64,000 nucleotides of DNA from Alphaproteobacteria bacterium. GTDB lineage: Bacteria; Pseudomonadota; Alphaproteobacteria; Rhodospirillales; Rhodospirillaceae. The notes beneath the pieces are model-generated. The model was not told the origin of the DNA. It worked only from the letters and a program-made list of their open reading frames with translations, and did no database searches. The stretch lies in the NCBI GenBank assembly GCA_030604885.1, contig JAUVUZ010000007.1:1-64000 (forward strand). The letters are read 5' to 3'. The first letter of the stretch is position 1, and each line of letters starts with the position of its first letter. Shown piece after piece: positions 50,772 to 58,144 of this stretch. The position numbers and the translations under genes were made by a program.

Positions 50772-51494
50772 TCAGGAGGCGGCGCGGTAGGCCGCCTGCG
50801 GCTCGGCGGGGGCGAACCCGGCGAAGCTTTCGCGATACCAGCGCACGCAGCGCTCGGCCAGGGCCTGGGTGGCGTCGACGATGCCGTCGCCGGGCGGCAT
50901 CGCCGCCGGAATCTCGGTGCAGGCCAGCACCACCGCCGCCGCGCCGCGTCCGCGCTGCGCCGTCACCGCGTCGGTGAAGATGGCGCGCGCCGCCTCGATC
51001 CGCCCGGCCTTGACCAGGGCGATGCCGTGGGCCACCGCCGCCGCCTCGGCGGGCACGGTGTCGAGGATCGGCCAGCGCGGGTCGAGGCGGTTTTCGTAGA
51101 CCCGCGCGGCGCGGGTGCCCTCGGTGGAGAGCACCGCGATCGGCGCGCCGCCGGGGAGAATCTCCGCCAGACGGTCGGCCACCGCGTCGACGATGTGGAG
51201 GATCGGCGGCAGGTCCGGCCCGCTCAGGGCGTCGGCCCAGTGGTGGGCGGTATTGCAGGGGATCGCCACCACCGTCGCGCCCATCTCCGCCAGCGCGCGC
51301 ATCCCCTGGCGCAGGGCGGGCAGCGGGCTTTCGCCGCCCGTGATGATGGCGCGGGAACGGTCGGGGATCTGTGGCACCGAGCGCACCACGAACGGCATGT
51401 GGCGCTGGTCGGTGTCGGCGACGTCGGCGGCCACCAGCTTGGCGAGGAAATCGACGGTGGCGAGCGGGCCCATGCCCCCCAGAACACCCAGCAT
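50772..51494 (-). CDS. Aspartate/glutamate racemase-family protein
   Basis: This 240-residue protein has the two catalytic cysteines, C80 in AIPCNTAHHW and C192 in VLACTEIP. The opening MLGVLGGMGPLATVDFLAKL is diagnostic. It resembles YgeA-type amino-acid racemases. It is divergent from a LysR regulator. I chose the ATG at 51494, where the family begins. Confidence 0.92.
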   Translation of the reverse strand: MLGVLGGMGPLATVDFLAKLVAADVADTDQRHMPFVVRSVPQIPDRSRAIITGGESPLPALRQGMRALAEMGATVVAIPCNTAHHWADALSGPDLPPILHIVDAVADRLAEILPGGAPIAVLSTEGTRAARVYENRLDPRWPILDTVPAEAAAVAHGIALVKAGRIEAARAIFTDAVTAQRGRGAAAVVLACTEIPAAMPPGDGIVDATQALAERCVRWYRESFAGFAPAEPQAAYRAAS

Positions 51495-51632
51495 GACGCG
51501 AAACTCCGAAAGCGAAAACCTGCTCCCAGCATCGCCGGGGGCGGCGGACGGGTCCAACGTCGTTTCGGTCTCGGCTATGCAAAATCGGACTAAGGGTGTC
51601 TAATCTCTAGGCAGAGCAACGGAGGATGGCCC

Positions 51633-52544
51633 ATGGAAACCGCGTGGTTGGAGGACTTCCTCGCCCTTTCGGTGACCCTCAACTTTTCCCGCGCCGCCGA
51701 GGCGCGTAACGTCACCCAGTCGGCGTTCAGCCGCCGCATCCGCAACCTCGAAATGTGGGTGGGCGCGCGGCTGGTGGATCGCAGCGTCTACCCCGCCGCC
51801 CTCACCCCGGCGGGGCAATCGTTCCGCGCCGCCGCCGAGGCCCTGGTGCGGGAGCTGCACCAGGCGCGCGCCGAGGCCCAGGGCCGCACCCCCGACCGCA
51901 GCCCGGTGATCGGCTTCGCGGCGCTGCACACCCTGGCGCTGTCGTTCTTCCCCGCCTGGGTGCGGGGGCTGGAGGACCGCCTCGGGCCGTTCCGCACCCG
52001 GATGTCGGCCACCAACGTCCACGACTGCATCGACGCCCTGGTGGCGGGGGCGTGCGACCTGATGCTGTGCTATTCCCACCCGATCGTGCCGACGGCGGTG
52101 GACACCAGCCGCTATCCGTCGCTGCGCCTCGCCCGCGACCGGGTGCTGCCGGTGTGCGCGCCCGACGCCCACGGCCGCCCGCTCTACGACCTGGAAGCCC
52201 GGGGCGAGGCGCCGCTGCCCTACCTCTGCTACACCCCCGACAGCTTCCTCGGCCGCGTCGTCGAGGTGATCGTCGGCCGCGAGGGGATCGCCGCCCGGCT
52301 CGACTTCCGCTACGAGAACTCGATGTCGGAGGCGCTGAAGGCCGCCGCCCTCGAACAGCAGGGCCTCGCCTGGATGCCCGAAAGCGCGATCCGCCGCGAG
52401 GTGGCGGAAGGGCGGCTGGTGGCGGCGGGCGGACCCCGCTTCGCCATGGACATGGACATCCGCCTCTATCGCGCGGCGGAGCGCGGCAGCCGGGAGGTGC
52501 AGCGCCTGTGGGCGGCCGCGAATCGGGGCTTGGAAAGCTTCTAG
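51633..52544 (+). CDS. LysR-family transcriptional regulator
   Basis: This 303-residue protein has the N-terminal LysR winged helix (about 3-62, FSRAAEARNVTQSAFSRRIR) and an effector-binding domain. The segment SATNVHDCIDALVAGACDLM resembles HypT-like LysR members. It is divergent from the racemase gene across 138 bases and probably controls it. The trigger is unknown. Confidence 0.93.
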   Translation: METAWLEDFLALSVTLNFSRAAEARNVTQSAFSRRIRNLEMWVGARLVDRSVYPAALTPAGQSFRAAAEALVRELHQARAEAQGRTPDRSPVIGFAALHTLALSFFPAWVRGLEDRLGPFRTRMSATNVHDCIDALVAGACDLMLCYSHPIVPTAVDTSRYPSLRLARDRVLPVCAPDAHGRPLYDLEARGEAPLPYLCYTPDSFLGRVVEVIVGREGIAARLDFRYENSMSEALKAAALEQQGLAWMPESAIRREVAEGRLVAAGGPRFAMDMDIRLYRAAERGSREVQRLWAAANRGLESF

Positions 52545-52546
52545 AA

Positions 52547-52610
52547 ACCTCATAAGGTGGTATGCACGCCTCGACTCCGGTCCAGGTGTACCTACATGTC
52601 ACATACCACC
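52547..52610. repeat. Cluster of ACCT/AGGT inverted repeats upstream of the HD-GYP gene
   Basis: GGTGGTATG (52556-52564) is exactly inverted as CATACCACC (52602-52610). Inside lie ACCTCATAAGGT (52548-52559) and AGGTGTACCT (52584-52593), both with ACCT/AGGT arms. It may be an operator array or a structured leader. Confidence 0.6.
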
Positions 52611-52639
52611 GGTGGTTTAGGCGAGGGGCGGTCGCCAGC

Positions 52640-54460
52640 GTGCACAGGTTACCGAGGATACGGGCGCTCCTGCTGGGTTTGGGAGCGGCTGCGTGGGCCG
52701 CCTGCGCAGCCGGTGGCGCCATGGCCGCCTGCCTGCCGCGCACGGTGCTGGCGATCCACTCCTACGCCTCCGACTACTCCTGGACCCGCGCGCAGAACGA
52801 CGGCATCCTCGCCACCTTCGCGGCGCTGCCCTGCCCGCCGCAGGTGCGCATCGAATACCTCGATTCCAAGCACCTCGAGGCCGAAACGTATTTCGCCGAA
52901 CTGGCGCAGATCCTCGCCTCCAAATACCGCGGCGTGCGGATCGACGGCGCGATCGTCACCGACAACGCCGCCCTCGCCTTCGTGCAGGCTTACGGCCAGG
53001 CGATCACCGGCGGCGCGCCGACGGTGGCGGGCGGCATCAACGGCGCCGGGGAGGTGCCGGTGGGCGCGCCGGTGGTGGCGGTGCTGCCCGAGGTGGCCGA
53101 CCACCTCGGCACCCTCGCCGCCGCGCTGCGCCAGAATCCGCTGGCCGGGGAGATCGTGCTGGTGGCCGACGCCACCGTCACCGGCGTCGCCGTCTCCCGC
53201 GAGATTCGCGAGGATATCGCCACGGCGCGGCTGCCGACGCGGGTGCGCGACCTCTCCGGCCGCCCGTTGGCCGAGGTGGAAGCAATCGTCGCCGCCCTGC
53301 CGCGCGACGCGATCGTCTACCTCGTGCCGTTCTTCCGCGACGCCACCGGGCAGACCTTCCCCGAGGGGGAGGTGGCGCGGCGCCTCGCCGCCGTCTCCCG
53401 CGCGCCGGTCTACACCTCGTGGGCGTCGGAGATCGGCGGCGGCGCGGTGGGCGGGCGCACCATCGACGGCCGCAGCCTGGGCGAGGAGGCGGCGCGGGCG
53501 CTGCTGCGCTGGCTCGACGGCCAGCCGCCCCCGGCGGCGCGCACGCCGCTCTACCGCGACGTCTACGACCACGCGGCGGCGCGGGCGCACGGCATTCCGG
53601 TGGACCGCCTGCCCGAGGGCGCCCTGCTCCTCAACCGGCCGCAGACGCTGTGGGAGCGCCACGGCAGCGTGCTGGTACCGGGCGGCGCGCTGGTGGCGAT
53701 GCTCGGGGTGCTGCTGGCGCTCGCCGGGTCCACCCTGCGCGCCCAGATCATGGTCAACCGGGGCAACGCGCGGATCCTGGCGATGAACCGGGAGATCATC
53801 GAAACCCAGGGCGAACTGGTGGCCACCCTGGGCGAGGTGATCGAGGCGCGCTCCCTCGAAACCGCCAACCACGTGCGCCGGGTCGCGGCGATCTCGCGCT
53901 TCCTCGGCGAGCGCATGGGCCTTGCCGCCGCCGATCTCGACATCCTCGAAGCCGCCTCGCCGCTGCACGACGTCGGCAAGATCGGCATCCCCGAGGAGAT
54001 TCTCGCCAAGCCCGGCCCCCTCACCGCCGCCGAGTTCGAGATCGTCAAGACCCACACCACGATCGGCTACCGCCTGCTGCAAAGCTCCACCCGGCCGCTG
54101 ATGCAGGCCGCCTGCACCATCGCCCACGAGCACCACGAACGCTGGGACGGCCACGGCTATCCCCGCGGCCTCAAGGGCGAGGAGATCGCGCCGATGGCGC
54201 GCATCACCGCGCTCGCCGACGTCTACGACGCCCTGCTCTCGGAGCGATGTTACAAGGCCCCCTGGCCGGAGGCCGAGGCGGTGGCCCATATCCTGCGGGA
54301 ACGGGGCGCGGCGTTCGACCCGGAACTGGTCGACATCCTCGCCGCCAATCTCGATTCGGTGCGCGCGATCCGCGATGCGCTCGCCGACGACCCCGGCCCG
54401 CGCGCGCGGTTCGCCGCCCGCTCGACCCCCACCCGCCCGGCCGTCCCCCTCTGCCTTTAG
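52640..54460 (+). CDS. HD-GYP phosphodiesterase with periplasmic ABC-binding-protein-like sensor
   Basis: With the GTG start at 52640 this is a 606-residue protein with a signal peptide (about 1-29, ending AMA), a periplasmic domain (about 30-350) like ABC substrate-binding proteins (VLAIHSYASDYSWTRAQND), a membrane helix near 370-390, a short coiled coil, and a C-terminal HD-GYP domain with LHDVGKIGIPEEIL and DGHGYPRGLKG. An ATG at 52562 would add 26 residues, but places an inverted repeat inside the gene and a poor signal peptide. It should cut c-di-GMP in response to a periplasmic ligand. Confidence 0.85.
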   Translation: MHRLPRIRALLLGLGAAAWAACAAGGAMAACLPRTVLAIHSYASDYSWTRAQNDGILATFAALPCPPQVRIEYLDSKHLEAETYFAELAQILASKYRGVRIDGAIVTDNAALAFVQAYGQAITGGAPTVAGGINGAGEVPVGAPVVAVLPEVADHLGTLAAALRQNPLAGEIVLVADATVTGVAVSREIREDIATARLPTRVRDLSGRPLAEVEAIVAALPRDAIVYLVPFFRDATGQTFPEGEVARRLAAVSRAPVYTSWASEIGGGAVGGRTIDGRSLGEEAARALLRWLDGQPPPAARTPLYRDVYDHAAARAHGIPVDRLPEGALLLNRPQTLWERHGSVLVPGGALVAMLGVLLALAGSTLRAQIMVNRGNARILAMNREIIETQGELVATLGEVIEARSLETANHVRRVAAISRFLGERMGLAAADLDILEAASPLHDVGKIGIPEEILAKPGPLTAAEFEIVKTHTTIGYRLLQSSTRPLMQAACTIAHEHHERWDGHGYPRGLKGEEIAPMARITALADVYDALLSERCYKAPWPEAEAVAHILRERGAAFDPELVDILAANLDSVRAIRDALADDPGPRARFAARSTPTRPAVPLCL

Positions 54461-54557
54461 CGGGGGTGCCGGGGAGTCGCGGGTAGGTCTTTTGTCCGCG
54501 TTGACGGGAGGGTGGGAAACACCGATCCTGTCCGCCCTTTGTGTCCGCGAGGTGCCG

Positions 54558-55211
54558 ATGAGCGACGACAAGGTTTCCCTGGTGATCGAGGGCCGCGAGG
54601 TCTCGGCGCCGACCTCCGCATCGATCATCCAGGCGTATTCCGCCTCGGGCGGCCAGCTCGTCACCAACGTCGGCTGCATGGGCCAGGGGGTGTGCGGGTC
54701 GTGCCGCTGCATGGTGCGGCGCGACGGCCAGCGCGAGGTCTCGATGGAGCTGGCGTGCGAAACGCCGGTGGAGGCGGGGATGCAGGTGGCGTTCGTCTCC
54801 TACTTCCAGCCCAAGCGGCCCCACGTCTACGACCTCGACACCCTCACCGACGGCTGGCAGATCCTCGACGCCATCGACGAGGTGTTCCCCCAGGCCAAGC
54901 ACTGCCGCCATTGCGGCGGCTGCGACCGCGCCTGCCCGCGCGGGCTGGACGTGCAGAAGGGCGTGGAATACGCGGTCTCGGGCGACGTGCAGGCGGCCAA
55001 GGACGTGTTCTCCGAGTGCATCATGTGCAACCTCTGCACCCTCGCCTGCCCCGAGCGCATCCGCCCCAACCACCTCGGCCTGTTCGTGCGCCGCGCGCTC
55101 GCCGCCCTCACCCTGCGCCCGGTGGAGCTGATGCGCCGCCTGCGGCAGATCGAAAGCGGCCAGCTCACCGTGGACGTCTCCGCCGTCGACCGCCCGGAGG
55201 GCCGCCCGTGA
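54558..55211 (+). CDS. Iron-sulfur subunit with a 2Fe-2S and two 4Fe-4S clusters (SdhB/FrdB-like)
   Basis: This 217-residue protein has a plant-type 2Fe-2S site (C40, C46, C49, C67 in GCMGQGVCGSC and later) and two classic 4Fe-4S sites: C116, C119, C122, C126 and C154, C157, C160, C164, each ending in CP. SdhB/FrdB normally carry 2Fe-2S, 4Fe-4S and 3Fe-4S clusters; here both C-terminal sites are four-cysteine. It begins a tight three-gene operon with a fumarate-reductase-like flavoprotein and a NuoF-like protein. It likely wires electrons between the two. Confidence 0.88.
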   Translation: MSDDKVSLVIEGREVSAPTSASIIQAYSASGGQLVTNVGCMGQGVCGSCRCMVRRDGQREVSMELACETPVEAGMQVAFVSYFQPKRPHVYDLDTLTDGWQILDAIDEVFPQAKHCRHCGGCDRACPRGLDVQKGVEYAVSGDVQAAKDVFSECIMCNLCTLACPERIRPNHLGLFVRRALAALTLRPVELMRRLRQIESGQLTVDVSAVDRPEGRP

Positions 55212-56842
55212 TTCCGTTCGAACCCGCCCTCGCCCGCCTGCGCGCCGCCCAGGGCGACTACCCGATGCGCGGCGACATGCCGCCGGTCTCCGAGCTGCTC
55301 GGCCGCTTCCACCCGGACAGCATCGGCGGCCAGCCGGTGCCCCTGGCGGTGGGGGTGAACGCGGGCATGCTGTGCCAGCCCGAGGTGGCGGCGCGGCTCC
55401 AGACCAACGCCCTGATCGACGACGTCGACATCGCCGGGGCGGAAACCCTCAACACCGACATCCTGGTGATCGGCGGCGGCGGCGCGGGCTGCGCGGCGGC
55501 GCTCACCGCGGCGGCGGCGGGGGCGCGGGTGCTGCTCGCCACCAAGCTGCTGCTGGGGGATTCCAACACGGTGATGGCCGAGGGCGGCATCCAGGCGGCG
55601 GTGGGGGCCGACGACAGCCCGCAGCGCCACTTCGAGGACACCTACCGCGCCGGGCACCGCGCCGCCGACAAGCACCTGGTGGCGCAGATGGCCCTCGACG
55701 GGCCGGACGCGATCCGCTGGCTGATCAAGCTCGGCATGGCGTTCGACACCGTGGACGACCGGCCCTTCGGCGGCAGCCTGCGGCGCAAGACCCCGGGCGG
55801 CGCCACCGCGCCGCGCATCCTCTCCTACCGCGATTTCACCGGCCTCGAGATGATGCGGGTGCTGCGCGAGGCGGTGGCCCTGCACCGCGGCATCCGGGTG
55901 ATGGACCGCAGCCCGGCGGTGGAGCTGCTGTCCGACGACCGGGGCCGCTGCGTCGGCGCGGTGCTCTATTCGGTCGAGCACCACCGCTTCGTGCTGGTGC
56001 GCTCGCGCCGCACCGTGCTCGCCACCGGCGGCAGCGGGCGCCTGCACCTCAACGGCTTCCCCACCTCCAACCACTACGGCGCCACCGCCGACGGCCTGGT
56101 GCTGGCCTACCGCATCGGCGCCAAGCTGCGCGAGATGGACAGCTTCCAGTATCACCCCACCGGCATCGCCCACCCGGCGCACCTGGCGGGCGGGCTGATC
56201 TCCGAGGCGGCGCGCTCGGAAGGCGCGAAACTGGTCAACGGCCTCGGCGAGCGCTTCGTCGAGGAGCTGAAGCCCCGCGACGTGGTGGCGAGCGCGATTC
56301 TGCGCGAGTGCGCCGAGGGCCGGGGCGTCACCCGCGACGGCCAGACCGGCGTGTTCCTCGACGTGCCCTCCCTGGTGCGCGAGAAACCCGGCATCCTCGA
56401 ACACACCCTGATCTCCCTCGCCCACCTCGCCGCCAAGTGCCGCGTGGACCCGGCCGCCGAGCCGCTGCTGGTCTACCCCACCCTGCACTACCAGAACGGC
56501 GGCGTCGCCATCGACGGCGACGGCCAGACCGCGGTGCCGGGGTTGCTCTGCGTCGGCGAGGTGTCGGGCGGCATCCACGGCCGCAACCGGATGATGGGCA
56601 ACGCGCTCCTCGACATCGTCAGCTTCGGCCGCCGCGCCGGGGCCAAGGCGGCCGAGGCGTTCGCCGAACCCTACGCCAGCCGCGCCGGGATCGGCCACAT
56701 CCACGACTGGCAGCGCCAGCTCACCCTGGCGGGCCTGCCGCTCGACGCGCGCGGCCCCCAGGTGTTCCCGCCCTACGGCAACTTCGATCTCGCCAGCGAC
56801 GCGCGGCTGCGCTCGCGCACCGCCCAGGGAGGCGCGCGATGA
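55208..56842 (+). CDS. Fumarate reductase/succinate dehydrogenase-like flavoprotein, non-covalent FAD
   Basis: This 544-residue protein has a dinucleotide fold at about 84-110 (ILVIGGGGAGCAAALTAAAA). The catalytic landmarks follow: SFQYHPTGIAHPAHLAGG, ARSEGAKLVNGLGERFVEEL, LHYQNGGVAI and GGIHGRNRMMGNALLD. In SdhA/FrdA a histidine in SHTV holds FAD covalently; here the text is GDSNTVMAEGG with Asn at 120. So FAD is probably non-covalent, as in soluble fumarate reductases. The start is GTG at 55208, overlapping the stop of the gene before (GTGA). About 80 residues precede the FAD fold, which is longer than usual. Confidence 0.9.
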   Translation: MIPFEPALARLRAAQGDYPMRGDMPPVSELLGRFHPDSIGGQPVPLAVGVNAGMLCQPEVAARLQTNALIDDVDIAGAETLNTDILVIGGGGAGCAAALTAAAAGARVLLATKLLLGDSNTVMAEGGIQAAVGADDSPQRHFEDTYRAGHRAADKHLVAQMALDGPDAIRWLIKLGMAFDTVDDRPFGGSLRRKTPGGATAPRILSYRDFTGLEMMRVLREAVALHRGIRVMDRSPAVELLSDDRGRCVGAVLYSVEHHRFVLVRSRRTVLATGGSGRLHLNGFPTSNHYGATADGLVLAYRIGAKLREMDSFQYHPTGIAHPAHLAGGLISEAARSEGAKLVNGLGERFVEELKPRDVVASAILRECAEGRGVTRDGQTGVFLDVPSLVREKPGILEHTLISLAHLAAKCRVDPAAEPLLVYPTLHYQNGGVAIDGDGQTAVPGLLCVGEVSGGIHGRNRMMGNALLDIVSFGRRAGAKAAEAFAEPYASRAGIGHIHDWQRQLTLAGLPLDARGPQVFPPYGNFDLASDARLRSRTAQGGAR

Positions 56843-58083
56843 CCCCCAAGGTTCTCCTCGACCCCGCGATCCAGATCGGCGCGGACCTCGCCAAGTGGCT
56901 CGAGATCGGCGGCGGCCAGGGCCTGCGCGCGGCGATCTCCGACCCCGCCGGGGCGATCCCCACGGTGGCCGAGGCGGGCCTGCGCGGCATGGGCGGCGCG
57001 GGCTTCCCCACCGCCCGCAAGTGGGAGATGCTGGCCGCCCAGGAGGGCGCGGACAAGGTGATCGTCTGCAACGGCAACGAGGACGAGCCGGGCACCTTCA
57101 AGGACCGCCACCTGCTGGAGCACACCCCCCACGCGGTGGTGGAGGGCGGGCTGATCGCCGCCGTCGCCACCGGCGCCAACCAGATCTACTTCTACATCAA
57201 CCCCCACCACACCAAGGGCCTGGCGGCGATGCGCCGGGCGGTGGAGCAGTGGCTGGTGCACGACCTGCTGCAATCGGCCCAGGCGGCGATCGGCAAGTCG
57301 ATCCGCCTGTCGGTGGTGGAAAGCTCCGGCCTCTACATCGGCGGCGAGGAAACCGCGGTGATCTCCACCATCGAGGGGGGATTCCCGTTCCCGCGCAAGA
57401 AGCCGCCGTTCCCGGCCCAGTCCGGGGTGTTCGGCGCGCCGACGGTGATCAACAACGTCGAGACCCTCGCCAACCTGCCTCACATCCTGCGGCGCGGCGC
57501 CGCGTGGTATCGCGGCCTCGGCCTCGGCGAGGCGGTCGGCACCAAGCTCTATTCCCTCTCGGGCGACGTGCTGCGCCCCGGGCTTTACGAACTCCCGATG
57601 GGCACCAGCCTGCACGACCTGGTGTTCGTCCACGGCGGCGGCATGCTGTCGGGCAAGGAGTTCAAGGCGGTGTTCACCGGCGGCCCCTCCAACACCCTGC
57701 TCACCAAGAAGGACCTGGACGTTGCGCTGGACTTCGATTCGGTGCGGGCGCGCAACTCGCGGCTCGGCACCGGGGCGATGATCGTCATCTCCGAGGGCAC
57801 CTCGATCGTGCGCAAGATCGTGGAATACATGGAGTTCTTCGCCAACGGCAGCTGCGGCCAGTGCCCGCCCTGCAAAAGCGGCACCTATCAGATGTCGCGC
57901 ATCCTCGGCCGCATCGACGCGGGCGACGGCGCCGAGGGCGACCTCGCCGCCCTCGAGAACCTCTGCCGCATCCTGCCCGGCTGCGGCCGCTGCGCGCTGA
58001 TCGACGGCGCGGTGACGGTGGTGGAAAGCTCGCTTTCCACCTTCCGTGGCGAGTACATCTCCCAGTTGCGTTCGCGGGACTAG
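56839..58083 (+). CDS. NuoF-like NADH-binding FMN/4Fe-4S subunit
   Basis: This 414-residue protein has the FMN/NADH site GLRGMGGAGFPTARKWEML and NEDEPGTFKDRHLLEH, and then LYIGGEETAVISTIEGG. The C-terminal 4Fe-4S site has SCGQCPPCKSGTY and a last cysteine in the LPGCGRC segment. These are all NuoF hallmarks. It is not near other nuo genes; instead it overlaps the flavoprotein gene (ATGA). It probably feeds NADH electrons to the operon's fumarate-reductase-like unit or takes them the other way. Confidence 0.92.
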   Translation: MTPKVLLDPAIQIGADLAKWLEIGGGQGLRAAISDPAGAIPTVAEAGLRGMGGAGFPTARKWEMLAAQEGADKVIVCNGNEDEPGTFKDRHLLEHTPHAVVEGGLIAAVATGANQIYFYINPHHTKGLAAMRRAVEQWLVHDLLQSAQAAIGKSIRLSVVESSGLYIGGEETAVISTIEGGFPFPRKKPPFPAQSGVFGAPTVINNVETLANLPHILRRGAAWYRGLGLGEAVGTKLYSLSGDVLRPGLYELPMGTSLHDLVFVHGGGMLSGKEFKAVFTGGPSNTLLTKKDLDVALDFDSVRARNSRLGTGAMIVISEGTSIVRKIVEYMEFFANGSCGQCPPCKSGTYQMSRILGRIDAGDGAEGDLAALENLCRILPGCGRCALIDGAVTVVESSLSTFRGEYISQLRSRD

Positions 58084-58144
58084 CTTCCCCCGCGCCGACG
58101 GGCGGGTTAGACTGGCGGGACCGTGCCGCTTCAGGAGGTCGCCC

